A DNA stretch of 64,000 nt, taken from assembly GCA_002376235.1 (NCBI GenBank), contig DFNX01000013.1:279521-343520 (forward strand), written 5' to 3'. Below, one piece after another: positions 44,447 through 53,192 of the stretch. The stretch comes from Neorhizobium sp. UBA3556 (GTDB lineage: Bacteria > Pseudomonadota > Alphaproteobacteria > Rhizobiales > Rhizobiaceae). Below the pieces are notes generated by a model. That model worked only from the letters and a program-made list of their open reading frames with translations. It had not been told where the DNA came from and searched no databases. Position 1 is the first letter of the stretch, and each line of letters begins with the position of its first letter. Made by a program: the position numbers and the translations under genes.

Positions 44447-45267
44447 GCCGGCTATCGATATCAAAGTTTTAAGAGAGCCTGGTCTAGCGACCGGGCTTTC
44501 TTTGATTCTGCCTTTACAATCAGTCGTTGTCCGGCTCAATAACGGTTTCGTGTCATATGAGTGACAAGAAAAATGCAGCTTTATTAGTGGCTTACGGGGA
44601 GTAGTTGCGTTTTTGCCTTCAATCGGCGGGGGGCAAATGACCACAAAAGTGAGTCAAGCGAATTTTTATTTTTCTTGTGAATCGCGATGGTTGTGGCTGG
44701 CCAAATTTGAATCCCATTGATTCAACAGCGATTCTTTTCTCAAGCCCCTGCGACATTCAAAACACGCGCCAAGAGTCAACGCCCGGCGCTTAATTTTGGG
44801 TAAAAAACGCTGTTGATCTTGCCGGGTGATCCTGCCTAAATGGCTTCCAGCAAGGGGCTCGGGGACAACTTCAGGAGCTTTCGCTGGCAGTCTCAATCAC
44901 GAGAAGGTCGCGGTGGTTCCATGTTCTTTGCTGCGGGATAAATACTCCCGTTTTCCGTAAACTCAGGGTTGCAAACCGAAAAGTGTATGCTTTCCGGCGG
45001 CAGTCCTTTTGTGTCCGCAGATCACCTCGGTGGTTTTGTCGGGCATCGATGAATGATGTCTCTAACGAGGATGAGGCATCAGGCGATCCCATATTTGCCG
45101 GTCTGAATGAGGCGGACCGGAAGATGAGTTTCGTTCTGGCGGACGAAGCTGGGAACAATGAGGAGACGAATTAGGGTCCTTCCTTCACGGGAAAGACCTC
45201 AGTGAAATTTATGACTATGTCTGGCGAAATAAGTTCGCGGGGCTTCCATTCAGAAGGCGGCAAATTA
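44447..45267. other. 821-bp regulatory region between rpsT and dnaA
   Basis: Holds the rpsT terminator, then a cluster of GANTC (CcrM) sites at 44651, 44679, 44709, 44719, 44730 and 44773, including a TTGAATC-N5-GATTCAA dyad (44707-44725), a CtrA-like TTAA-N7-TAAA at 44790-44804, and a possible promoter TTGATC-17-CTAAAT (44813-44841). A 41-codon acidic frame (45049-45174) lies within it. No consensus DnaA box was found. Confidence 0.6.
44471..44503 (+). terminator. Terminator after rpsT
   Basis: AAGAGAGCC-GGTC stem pairs with GACC-GGGCTTTCTTT around TAGC with minor mismatches, 25 bp after the rpsT stop, ending in a T-rich run. Confidence 0.7.
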
Positions 45268-46845
45268 ATGCAGATCAATACCGTATCGACACGGGCACTT
45301 GGCGATAGCGACCGTGCGCGGCAGGGATTCGATACAGTTTGCTCCCAAGCGGCAGGGGAAACAGCGGAAATGCAGCATGATGCTCTTTTCGAGCGGTTCA
45401 GCACGCGATTGAAGGCGCAGGTTGGTCAGGATGTTTATGCAAGTTGGTTCGCGCGTCTTAAGCTTCATTCTGTATCCAAGAGCGTCGTCAGGCTCACCGT
45501 TCCGACGACTTTTCTGAAATCCTGGATCAACAACCGTTACCTCGACCTGATCGAGACTCTCTTCAAGGAAGAAGACAAGGAAATTCTCAAGGTCGAAATT
45601 CTGGTCCGCAGCGCAAGCCGGGTCACCAAGGCTCCGGGCGCTGTTGAACAGCGGCCCGCACCGGTCGAGAGCAACACGACGACCAATTTCAATCGCGCTT
45701 CTCAGCCGCGTGAAATCGGCAAGATTGCGGCCTTCCCCGCGCCCGTGGCAGCAGCATATCCTGCGACGCGCAGCAACGGGCAGTCCGGTCCGCTTTTCGG
45801 CTCTCCTCTCGATAGCCGCTACACGTTCGAAACCTACATCGAAGGTTCGTCCAACCGCGTGGCGCTTGCCGCTGCAAAGACGATTGCGGAAGCCGGTGCA
45901 GGCGCCGTGCGCTTCAACCCGCTCTTCATTCATTCGAATGTCGGTCTGGGCAAGACGCACCTTCTCCAGGCGATTGCCAATGCTGCCGTCGGCAGCAACC
46001 GCAATCCACGCGTCGTGTACCTGACGGCTGAATATTTCATGTGGCGTTTCGCAACCGCGATCCGTGACAATGATGCCCTCACGCTGAAGGACAGCCTGCG
46101 CAATATCGATCTCCTGATCATCGACGACATGCAGTTTCTGCAGGGCAAAATGATCCAGAACGAGTTCTGCCACCTCTTGAACATGCTGCTCGACAGCGCC
46201 AAGCAGGTCGTGGTTGCTGCTGACCGTGCGCCATGGGAGCTGGAATCGCTCGATCCGCGCGTCCGCTCGCGTCTCCAGGGTGGTGTTGCCATCGAGCTGG
46301 AATCCCCGGAATACGAAATGCGTCTGGAAATGCTGAAAGGTCGCCTGAGTGCAGCCAAGCAAGATGACCCGTCGCTCGATATTCCGGCCGAGATTTTGAG
46401 CCACGTTGCCCGCAACGTCGCCAGCAGCGGCCGAGAGCTGGAAGGCGCTTTCAACCAGCTCCTGTTCCGTCGTTCCTTCGAGCCGTCGCTCTCCATCGAG
46501 CGCGTCGATGAGCTTCTGGCCCATCTCGTTGGCGCCGGCGAAGCCAAGCGTGTCCGCATCGAGGATATCCAGCGCATCGTCGCCCGTCACTATAACGTGT
46601 CGCGCCAGGAGCTTGTCTCGAACCGTCGTACCCGGGTCATCGTCAAGCCGCGCCAGATCGCCATGTATCTGGCAAAGACCATGACGCCGCGTTCCTTCCC
46701 GGAAATCGGCCGTCGTTTTGGCGGACGTGACCACACGACCGTTCTTCACGCCGTGCGCAAGATCGAGGAACTGATCGGCGATGACAACAAGCTTGGCCAC
46801 GAGGTCGAGCTCCTGAAGCGTCTGATCAACGAGAACAATGCTTGA
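45268..46845 (+). CDS. dnaA: Chromosomal replication initiator protein DnaA
   Basis: 525 residues from the ATG at 45268 (AGAAGGCGG nine bases upstream). Domain I is HDALFERFSTRLKAQVGQDVYASWFARL; a variable linker follows; the AAA+ domain has NVGLGKTH (224-231), Walker B LLIIDDMQFL and sensor elements; the DNA-binding domain ends with the signature RFGGRDHTTVLHAVRKIEEL. Opens oriC and starts replication. A start 34 codons later (MQHDALFER) would match shorter DnaA proteins; rhizobial DnaA forms with N-terminal extensions make the longer start plausible. Upstream GANTC and CtrA-like sites suggest cell-cycle control. Confidence 0.95.
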   Translation: MQINTVSTRALGDSDRARQGFDTVCSQAAGETAEMQHDALFERFSTRLKAQVGQDVYASWFARLKLHSVSKSVVRLTVPTTFLKSWINNRYLDLIETLFKEEDKEILKVEILVRSASRVTKAPGAVEQRPAPVESNTTTNFNRASQPREIGKIAAFPAPVAAAYPATRSNGQSGPLFGSPLDSRYTFETYIEGSSNRVALAAAKTIAEAGAGAVRFNPLFIHSNVGLGKTHLLQAIANAAVGSNRNPRVVYLTAEYFMWRFATAIRDNDALTLKDSLRNIDLLIIDDMQFLQGKMIQNEFCHLLNMLLDSAKQVVVAADRAPWELESLDPRVRSRLQGGVAIELESPEYEMRLEMLKGRLSAAKQDDPSLDIPAEILSHVARNVASSGRELEGAFNQLLFRRSFEPSLSIERVDELLAHLVGAGEAKRVRIEDIQRIVARHYNVSRQELVSNRRTRVIVKPRQIAMYLAKTMTPRSFPEIGRRFGGRDHTTVLHAVRKIEELIGDDNKLGHEVELLKRLINENNA

Positions 46846-46875
46846 TCGGCTGCTGAGCCAGATTTGAAGATCGGT

Positions 46876-46908
46876 TGGGTCGTTCCGCAGGGAGCGGCCC
46901 ATTTTTTT
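46876..46908 (+). terminator. Rho-independent terminator after dnaA
   Basis: TGGGTCGTTCC-GCAG-GGAGCGGCCCA (11-bp stem with two G-U in RNA) followed by seven Ts, 31 bp after the dnaA stop. Confidence 0.9.
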
Positions 46909-47094
46909 CTTTCGCGAGCCATGACGATAATAGGTGCTCTTAAAGATCGGCTCTTGACGAGTTGAGCCTGCACGCCGAACCTCTGGAGAAATGCCGGTGA
47001 TCGAGCAAGAGGCTCCGCATGTTCCTGTTGTCCATTGCAATGGCCTTCGTTGTTTTCGGCACGAAATTGCGTCTGGCTTCGCGGTGAGGGGACA

Positions 47095-47691
47095 ATGTCT
47101 AGCCAGGACGACCCGACATCGCGCTTCTACTCCGACAATGCGCCCTCATATGTGGCGGCGCTTTCAGATGCGAGCCTGAAACGGCTGGATAGGTTTCTCG
47201 CAGTGCTACCCGCAGCAGCGAGCATACTGGAACTCGGCTGCGGCAGTGGTCGCGATAGTGCCGTCATGATTGCTCGCGGTTTTGATGTTTTGCCCACCGA
47301 TGGCATCTCGGAAATGGCGAGCGAAGCTTCATCGCGTCTTTCCATTCCTGTTCCTGTCCTGCGTTTCGAGGATATCGATATGGTCTCCGCGTTCGACGGT
47401 GTCTGGGCCAATGCCTGCCTATTACATGTCCCGCGTAGCGAGCTTGGCGGCATTCTGCAAAAGATCCGTACGGCTCTGCGTCCGAGCGGGGTGTTCCATG
47501 CGAGTTTCAAAGCAGGCGAAGCCGAGGGACATGACGCTCTCGGCCGCTTTTTCAATTACCCGTCAAGGGATTGGCTTCAATTGCAATACGAAGCCATGCC
47601 CTGGGAATCGATAACGATAGAAGAGCAGTCAGGGGGCGCTTACGATCGCAAGCCAACCGAATGGCTCTACGTAACTGCCGTCAAGCCTTGA
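47095..47691 (+). CDS. Class I SAM-dependent methyltransferase
   Basis: 198 residues from the ATG at 47095 (GAGGGGAC upstream). The SAM site is ILELGCGSGRDSAVMIARGFDV with motif II-like FDGVWANACLLHVPRSEL and GVFHASFKAGEAEG. Small type-11-like methyltransferase; the target molecule is not recognised. Stand-alone between dnaA and a small hypothetical gene. Confidence 0.85.
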   Translation: MSSQDDPTSRFYSDNAPSYVAALSDASLKRLDRFLAVLPAAASILELGCGSGRDSAVMIARGFDVLPTDGISEMASEASSRLSIPVPVLRFEDIDMVSAFDGVWANACLLHVPRSELGGILQKIRTALRPSGVFHASFKAGEAEGHDALGRFFNYPSRDWLQLQYEAMPWESITIEEQSGGAYDRKPTEWLYVTAVKP

Positions 47692-47810
47692 CTGAGATTT
47701 AGTGAAGCGTTGCCTGGTTTGGTCGCAGCAATTCTTTCGAAACATCTCGTCCTCCCCCTTTGCTTTGGGAAAAGGCGCTACATGTTTTATCGTATCTCTG
47801 GAGGAAGATC

Positions 47811-48047
47811 ATGAACGACGAAGCGCGCGCTCGGATTGTGGCGAACGACAAGCTGTTGAAAGCCGTCATCACCCTGCTGGCCATCAAGGATCCCGGTTTG
47901 CTGGATGAACTCGATATTATCTTCGCAATTGCCGAAGAGGAGGGCAATACATTGGCGGAATCGGATCGACGAACGCGGATCCACCTCAAGCAGGAGCTGG
48001 AGCTAATCCGCAATCTGGCAAGCACCGCTCTGGAAACGACACACTGA
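47811..48047 (+). CDS. Small conserved-looking hypothetical protein
   Basis: 78 residues, mostly helical and acidic: MNDEARARIVANDKLLKAVITLLAIKDPGLLDELDIIFAIAEEEGN and an IHLKQELELIRNLAS helix. No signal or membrane segment. The ATG is preceded by GGAGGAAG at good distance, a strong reason to believe it is translated. Family not recognised. Ends inside a bidirectional terminator shared with convergent grpE. Confidence 0.75.
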   Translation: MNDEARARIVANDKLLKAVITLLAIKDPGLLDELDIIFAIAEEEGNTLAESDRRTRIHLKQELELIRNLASTALETTH

Positions 48048-48074
48048 AGAGCCGTTGAACGCCTCTTCAGTGTG
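48040..48074. terminator. Bidirectional hairpin between the small hypothetical gene and grpE
   Basis: CACACTGAAGAG (48040-48051) and CTCTTCAGTGTG (48063-48074) form a perfect 12-bp stem around an 11-base loop. The left arm contains the stop of the plus-strand gene; the right arm is 14 bp from the grpE stop. No long T-run on either side. Confidence 0.6.
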
Positions 48075-48087
48075 ATGAATTTGGATG

Positions 48088-48711
48088 TCAGGCGTCGCTG
48101 GCAGCAGCCTCAGCCTTGGGGCCGCCCTTGGAAACGCCAACCATGGCCGGGCGCAGGACGCGATCGCCGATCGTGAAACCTGCCTGCACCACCTGCACGA
48201 CCGTGTTGTTCGGAACGGCCGTGTTCGGAATTTCAAACATGGCCTGATGGAAGTTCGGGTCGAACTTCTCGCCTTCGGCATCGATCTTCTTCACGCCGTG
48301 ACGCTCGAGTGCGGAAAGCATCGCACGCTCGGTCATTTCGACGCCTTCGAGAAGGGTCGTCAGCGTGGCATCGGCGCCAGCGCGCTGGTCGGCCGGGACT
48401 GCATCAAGTGCACGGCGCAGGTTGTCGGACACCGCCAGCATGTCGCGGGCAAATCCGGAAACGGCGTAGGACTTGGCGTCCTTGACATCGCGCTCTGTAC
48501 GACGACGCAGATTGTCCATCTCGGCGGCAAGCCGGAGGAAGCGGTCGCGCAGCTCGGAGTTTTCGGCTTTCAGTACATCGAGCGGATCCGGCTCCGCGGC
48601 GACTTCGGCAGCTTTCTCCTCGGCGGCACCGTCAAAATCGGCTGCTGCAGCTTCGACCTCGTTTTCCGCGAAAGCTGCGTCAGGTCCGGTTTTCTTGGTT
48701 TCGTCGGTCAT
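48088..48711 (-). CDS. grpE: Nucleotide exchange factor GrpE
   Basis: 207 residues. An acidic, disordered N-terminus (about 1-40), a long coiled-coil (DVLKAENSELRDRFLRLAAEMDNLRRRTERDVKDAK) and the beta-domain signature FDPNFHQAMFEIPNTAVPNNTVVQVVQAGFTIGDRVLRPAMVGVSKG. Releases ADP from DnaK. Lies 91 bp downstream of hrcA in the same direction, so is likely part of a heat-shock unit. Confidence 0.96.
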   Translation of the reverse strand: MTDETKKTGPDAAFAENEVEAAAADFDGAAEEKAAEVAAEPDPLDVLKAENSELRDRFLRLAAEMDNLRRRTERDVKDAKSYAVSGFARDMLAVSDNLRRALDAVPADQRAGADATLTTLLEGVEMTERAMLSALERHGVKKIDAEGEKFDPNFHQAMFEIPNTAVPNNTVVQVVQAGFTIGDRVLRPAMVGVSKGGPKAEAAASDA

Positions 48712-48802
48712 GACGTTCTCCGATTGATCTGTATCTTGAATTTGCGCTCGATATCGAGGTTTGCGGCCAAAAAATCAAGGCTTGGAGGACGAAGGACCTG
48801 AC

Positions 48803-49891
48803 TTACATCGAACCGCGCGACAGTCGGGCGATCAACTGGGCCGTATAATCGACCATCGGTACCACACGCGAGTAGTTGAGCCGCGTCGGACCGATTACCC
48901 CAACGGCGCCGACAATCCGGTCCTCGCCATCGCGATAGGGGGCGACGATCAGCGACGAGCCGGACAGTGAAAACAGCTTGTTCTCCGATCCGATGAAGAT
49001 CCGAACCCCGGACCCGGCTTCGGCAAGCTCCAGAATTTCGATCAGGCTGTCCTTCTTTTCCAAGTCGTCGAAAAGCAGCCGCAACCGGTCCAGATCCGAC
49101 GCCTCTCCCAATCCTTCCAGAAGATTGGCGCGTCCGCGCACGATGAGTTGGGTCGGCTTTCCTTCCTCGCTGTCGCCTGACCAGACTGCAAGGCCCTTCT
49201 CGATCAGATCCTGGGCTAGCGCATCGACTTCCGTCTGCACTTCCTGTTTCAGTTTCTTGATCTGGCCTCTGAATTCCGGAAGCGTCTGGCCGGTCAGGTG
49301 CGCGTTGAGGAAATTGGCCGCTTCGGTCAGCTGTGAAGAGGTCACGCCCGCCGGCAGATCGATGATGCGATTTTCGATCTGGTTGTGATCGCCGACAAGC
49401 ACCGCCAGAGCTTTTGTCGGTTCGAGCCGGATAAACTCCACATGCTTGAGGATCGGATCGCTTTTGGTCGTGATGACGATGCCGGCTCCGCGCGAGACGC
49501 CCGACAGCATCAGGCTTGCATCCGTCATCAGGTTTTCCAGGGTCTGGTCCCGGTCATTGGGGCGGACTTGCCGATCGATGCTGGCGCGTTCCTCGTCGGA
49601 AAGATTGCCGGTCTGCATGAAGGCATCGACAAAGAAGCGCAGTCCGCTCTGTGTCGGCAGGCGACCGGCGCTGATATGAGGCGAGTAGATGAGGCCGAGC
49701 TGTTCAAGGTCGCTCATCACATTGCGCACGGATGCCGGCGACAGCGACATGGGCAGAAGGCGGGAGAGATTGCGCGAACCGAGGGGCTCGCCGTTCTCCA
49801 GATAGCTTTCCACGATCCGGCGAAAGATCTCTCGCGAGCGTTCGTCGAGCATCGAACCGACATCCATGCCTCTACCCGCAGAAAAACTCAT
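48803..49891 (-). CDS. hrcA: Heat-inducible transcription repressor HrcA
   Basis: 362 residues. The winged helix is LDERSREIFRRIVESYLENGEPLGSRNLSRLLPMSLSPASVRNVMSDLEQLGLI; later the GAF-like effector part and a C-terminal RIVGAVGVIGPTRLNYSRVVPMVDYTAQLI. Represses chaperone genes by binding CIRCE elements; no CIRCE copy is seen here, so its targets (groESL) lie elsewhere. Followed by grpE. An internal start at M9 or M14 is possible. Confidence 0.94.
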   Translation of the reverse strand: MSFSAGRGMDVGSMLDERSREIFRRIVESYLENGEPLGSRNLSRLLPMSLSPASVRNVMSDLEQLGLIYSPHISAGRLPTQSGLRFFVDAFMQTGNLSDEERASIDRQVRPNDRDQTLENLMTDASLMLSGVSRGAGIVITTKSDPILKHVEFIRLEPTKALAVLVGDHNQIENRIIDLPAGVTSSQLTEAANFLNAHLTGQTLPEFRGQIKKLKQEVQTEVDALAQDLIEKGLAVWSGDSEEGKPTQLIVRGRANLLEGLGEASDLDRLRLLFDDLEKKDSLIEILELAEAGSGVRIFIGSENKLFSLSGSSLIVAPYRDGEDRIVGAVGVIGPTRLNYSRVVPMVDYTAQLIARLSRGSM

Positions 49892-49925
49892 GTCCTCACG
49901 TCACCTCGATTTGGTCTTCTTCGAA

Positions 49926-49954
49926 ATATAGTCATTGCGGACGGCGCCTCAAAA
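49926..49954 (-). promoter_or_regulatory. Candidate promoter of hrcA-grpE
   Basis: On the minus strand TTTTGA (49954-49949), 17 bp, CTATAT (49931-49926), about 35 bp before the hrcA ATG. The -35 is weak; a heat-shock sigma form is possible but not clear. Confidence 0.35.
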
Positions 49955-50168
49955 GAGAAATCGTAGTCGTCACGCCAATTGTCACGATGAGGCGTGGAGA
50001 AGGCTTTTTCTTTGCAAATGGGGCCCGGTCCCCTTAGAAGGCGGGAAACACCGTAACGCACGAAATCGGCGACCGCTCGCCGGTCGTCCGATGCGGAAAA
50101 TCAAAAGATCGGCGCGTCCCGGGGCCTTTTGTCCAAAGACGCGGTGCGCTGATATCAGGGAGTGATCT

Positions 50169-50888
50169 ATGCGGCCTTCAGGCAGACCAGTAAACCAGAT
50201 GCGCAAAGTGTCTTTCGAGCGCAATTTCTCCAAACACGCCGAAGGCTCCTGTCTGGTGAAATTCGGCGACACCCACGTACTTTGCACAGCAAGCCTTGAA
50301 GAGAAGACCCCGCCGTGGCTGCGCAATACCGGTAAGGGCTGGGTCACCGCTGAATACGGCATGCTTCCGCGCGCCACCGGCGACCGCATGAAGCGCGAAG
50401 CCGCATCCGGCAAGCAGGGTGGCCGCACGCAGGAAATCCAGCGACTGATCGGCCGCTCATTGCGCGCCGTCGTCGATCTCGAAGCACTCGGCGAAAAGCA
50501 GATCACCATCGACTGCGACGTCATCCAGGCTGATGGCGGCACCCGCACTGCCTCCATCACCGGTGGCTGGATCGCGCTTTACGATTGCCTGAAATGGATG
50601 GAAACCCGCTCGATGATCAAGCTCGACAAGGTCCTGAAGGATCACGTCGCAGCAATCTCCTGCGGTATTTTCGCCAACCAGCCGGTCATCGATCTCGACT
50701 ATCTCGAAGACTCCGCTGCTGAAACCGATGCCAATTTCGTCATGACCGGCTCCGGCGGTATCGTTGAGGTTCAGGGCACGGCCGAAGGCAAGCCGTTCAG
50801 CCGCGAAGAGCTTTTGCAGCTTCTGTCGTTGGCGGAAGCCGGCACGCAGGAACTGGTCGCGCTGCAGAAGGCTGCAATCGGCGCCTGA
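50169..50888 (+). CDS. rph: Ribonuclease PH
   Basis: 239 residues, full length. Phosphorolytic 3'-5' exonuclease that trims tRNA ends. Signatures: MRPSGRPVNQMRKVSFERNFSKHAEGSCLVKFGDTHVLC, PRATGDRMKREAASGKQGGRTQEIQRLIGRSLRAVVD and DCDVIQADGGTRTASITGG. GGGAG precedes the ATG. First gene of rph-VOC-rdgB-hemW, all spaced 6-11 bp. Confidence 0.96.
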   Translation: MRPSGRPVNQMRKVSFERNFSKHAEGSCLVKFGDTHVLCTASLEEKTPPWLRNTGKGWVTAEYGMLPRATGDRMKREAASGKQGGRTQEIQRLIGRSLRAVVDLEALGEKQITIDCDVIQADGGTRTASITGGWIALYDCLKWMETRSMIKLDKVLKDHVAAISCGIFANQPVIDLDYLEDSAAETDANFVMTGSGGIVEVQGTAEGKPFSREELLQLLSLAEAGTQELVALQKAAIGA

Positions 50889-50899
50889 AAGGGGACGCG

Positions 50900-51307
50900 G
50901 TGATCGACGGCATACTCGAAACCGCACTTTATACCGACGATCTCGACGCGGCGGAAGCATTCTATGCTGGCGTGCTTGGACTTGAAAAAGTCCTGCGCGC
51001 CGGCAACCGCCACGTCTTCTTCCGCTGCGGAGAGACGATCCTGTTGATCTTCGATCCGAAGGAGACGGTGAAGCCACCGTCTCCCGATGCTCTCCCGGTC
51101 CCGCCGCATGGCACGACCGGTCCCGGTCATCTCTGTTTCCGTATGGATGCGGAGGCGATTGACAGGATGGTCGAAAAGCTCAACAAGGCAGGCATTGTGA
51201 TCGAAAGCGATTTCCGCTGGCCGAACGGCGCCCGTTCGATCTATTTCCGTGATCCCGCCGGCAATAGCCTGGAATGTGCAGAGCCCATGCTCTGGAACCC
51301 AAAATAG
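50900..51307 (+). CDS. VOC (glyoxalase/bleomycin-resistance fold) family protein
   Basis: 135 residues from a GTG at 50900. Paired beta-alpha-beta-beta-beta modules: ILETALYTDDLDAAEAFYAGVLGLEKVLRAGNRHVFFRCGETILLIFDP and GHLCFRMDAEAIDRMVEKLNKAGIVIESDF, ending SIYFRDPAGNSLECAEP with a metal-ligand type glutamate. Lies 11 bp after rph and 8 bp before rdgB, so it belongs to that operon; substrate unknown. Confidence 0.88.
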   Translation: MIDGILETALYTDDLDAAEAFYAGVLGLEKVLRAGNRHVFFRCGETILLIFDPKETVKPPSPDALPVPPHGTTGPGHLCFRMDAEAIDRMVEKLNKAGIVIESDFRWPNGARSIYFRDPAGNSLECAEPMLWNPK

Positions 51308-51315
51308 GAATTTTC

Positions 51316-51960
51316 ATGCGCAAGCTCGATACCAAGACGATCGTTGTCGCAAGCCACAATGCCGGCAAGATCCGGGAGATCGCTGAGCTGATCGGCCCGT
51401 TCGGCTTCTCGGCAAAGTCGGCTGCCGAGTTGAAGTTTGAGGAACCGGACGAAACCGGCACGACATTCGAAGAGAACGCCACGATCAAGGCGCTTGCATC
51501 GGCCAAGGCTTCCGGTCTTCCGGCACTGTCGGATGACAGCGGCATCGTCATCGACGCGCTTGGCGGCGCACCGGGCGTTTACACGGCCAACTGGGCCGAG
51601 CGCGAGGACGGCAGCCGCGATTTCCAGATGGCGATGGAAAAGGTCGAAAAGGCGCTTCAGGAAAAGGGTGCAACCACGCCCGACAAGCGCAGCTGCCGTT
51701 TCGTCAGCGTGCTTTGCCTTGCCTGGCCGGATGGCCATACCGAACTCTTCCGTGGTGAGGTCGAAGGCACGGTCGCCTGGCCGCCACGCGGCACGGCCGG
51801 TTTCGGCTACGATCCGCTTTTCCAGCCTGAAGGTTATGAAACGACCTTCGGCGAAATGACCAGCGAAGAAAAGCATGGCTGGAAGCCGGGTGACGAGCAT
51901 GCGCTGTCGCACCGCGCACGCGCCTTCAAGCTCTTCGTCGAAACCTGCCTGGAGGCCTGA
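51316..51960 (+). CDS. rdgB: XTP/dITP diphosphatase (RdgB/HAM1)
   Basis: 214 residues from the ATG at 51316. Removes non-canonical purine triphosphates (ITP, XTP). Motifs: VASHNAGKIREIAEL, FEENATIKALASAKASGLPALSDDSGIVIDALGGAPGVYTANW, GTAGFGYDPLFQPEGYETTFGEM and SHRARAF. Between a VOC gene and hemW in the rph operon; next gene starts 6 bp on. Confidence 0.95.
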   Translation: MRKLDTKTIVVASHNAGKIREIAELIGPFGFSAKSAAELKFEEPDETGTTFEENATIKALASAKASGLPALSDDSGIVIDALGGAPGVYTANWAEREDGSRDFQMAMEKVEKALQEKGATTPDKRSCRFVSVLCLAWPDGHTELFRGEVEGTVAWPPRGTAGFGYDPLFQPEGYETTFGEMTSEEKHGWKPGDEHALSHRARAFKLFVETCLEA

Positions 51961-51966
51961 TCTTTC

Positions 51967-53160
51967 GTGAACGCCGTAGCCTCCAACCTGCCCGATACGC
52001 TGCTCCCCGATACGGGCGAGCCGGGCTTCGGCGTATATGTCCACTGGCCTTTCTGCGCTGCCAAGTGTCCCTATTGTGACTTCAACAGTCATGTGCGCCA
52101 TCAGCCGGTGGATCAGGCCCGCTTCACTGCCGCTTTCCTCAAAGAGATGGAGACGATGCGGAAGATGAGCGGTCCGAAGGTGGTGACCAGCATCTTCCTT
52201 GGCGGCGGCACGCCATCGCTGATGGATCCTTCGACCGTCGAGGCGATCCTGAACGGTATCGCTCGCCACTGGAACGTACCGGATGGCATCGAAATCACCA
52301 TGGAAGCCAACCCCTCCAGCGTCGAGGCCGAACGGTTCCGCGGCTATCGCGCTGCCGGTATCAATCGTGTCTCCATGGGCGTCCAGGCGCTCAACGATGC
52401 CGACCTGAAGTTTCTCGGCCGCCTGCATGACGTTGCCGATGCGCTGAAGGCGATCCGCCTGGCGCGTGAAATCTTTCCGCGCATGTCCTTCGACCTCATC
52501 TATGCCCGGCCTAAACAGACGGTCGAGGCTTGGGAAGCCGAGCTGAAGCAGGCAATCTCCTACGCTGTCGACCACCTGTCGCTCTACCAGCTGACGATCG
52601 AGGAAGGGACGCCCTTCTACGGCCTGCACAAGGCAGGCAAGCTTATCGTGCCAGATGACGATCAGTCGGCCTTGCTCTACGAGGCGACGCAGGAAATCAC
52701 CGCACGTCACGGCATGCCGGCCTATGAAGTCTCCAATCACGCCAAGCCGGGCGCCGAAAGCCGTCACAACCTGACCTACTGGCGCTACGGCGATTATGCC
52801 GGCATCGGCCCGGGCGCGCATGGCCGCCTGACCCGTGGCCGCAACAAGATCGCCACCGCCACCGAGCGCAGGCCGGAAACATGGTTGGAAATGGTCGAAG
52901 CCGAAAGCCACGGCATGATCGACCAGGAAGTGCTCGGCTATGACGAGCAGGCAGATGAACTGTTGCTGATGGGGCTGCGTCTGACCGAAGGCGTCGATCT
53001 CGCCCGTTGGCAGGAACTCTCGGGCCGTGATCCGGATCCCGTACGCGAACAGCGCCTGCTGGAACACGGCTTCATCGAGCGGCTCGGGAATTCCAGGCTG
53101 CGCTGCACCCCGAGCGGCATGCTGATATTAGACGCGGTCGTTGCCGACCTCGCCTGCTGA
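51967..53160 (+). CDS. hemW: Radical SAM heme chaperone HemW
   Basis: 397 residues from a GTG at 51967. The radical-SAM cluster motif is CAAKCPYC (CX3CX2C) followed by DFNSH, with the extra HemW sequence YVHWPFC before it; GGGTPSLMDPSTV, ITMEANPSSVE and RVSMGVQALNDADLKFLGR are typical. HemW inserts haem into respiratory proteins; it is often mis-named coproporphyrinogen oxidase (HemN). Last gene of the rph operon, converging on ptsN. Confidence 0.94.
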   Translation: MNAVASNLPDTLLPDTGEPGFGVYVHWPFCAAKCPYCDFNSHVRHQPVDQARFTAAFLKEMETMRKMSGPKVVTSIFLGGGTPSLMDPSTVEAILNGIARHWNVPDGIEITMEANPSSVEAERFRGYRAAGINRVSMGVQALNDADLKFLGRLHDVADALKAIRLAREIFPRMSFDLIYARPKQTVEAWEAELKQAISYAVDHLSLYQLTIEEGTPFYGLHKAGKLIVPDDDQSALLYEATQEITARHGMPAYEVSNHAKPGAESRHNLTYWRYGDYAGIGPGAHGRLTRGRNKIATATERRPETWLEMVEAESHGMIDQEVLGYDEQADELLLMGLRLTEGVDLARWQELSGRDPDPVREQRLLEHGFIERLGNSRLRCTPSGMLILDAVVADLAC

Positions 53161-53192
53161 ACAACTGATTTTCGTGAGAAAGAAAGCGGCAC

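Noticed and set aside
44447..45267. Possible oriC next to dnaA
   Set aside because: No cluster of consensus DnaA boxes; in rhizobia the origin is usually not beside dnaA. GANTC clustering is better read as promoter control.
45265..47040. 591-codon open frame antisense to dnaA
   Set aside because: Shadow of dnaA in a G+C-rich genome; no ribosome site or domain.
49892..50168. CIRCE element for hrcA
   Set aside because: No TTAGCACTC-N9-GAGTGCTAA-like repeat in the hrcA upstream region.
51241..53067. 608-codon open frame antisense to rdgB-hemW
   Set aside because: Spans two well-supported genes on the other strand; no recognisable motif.
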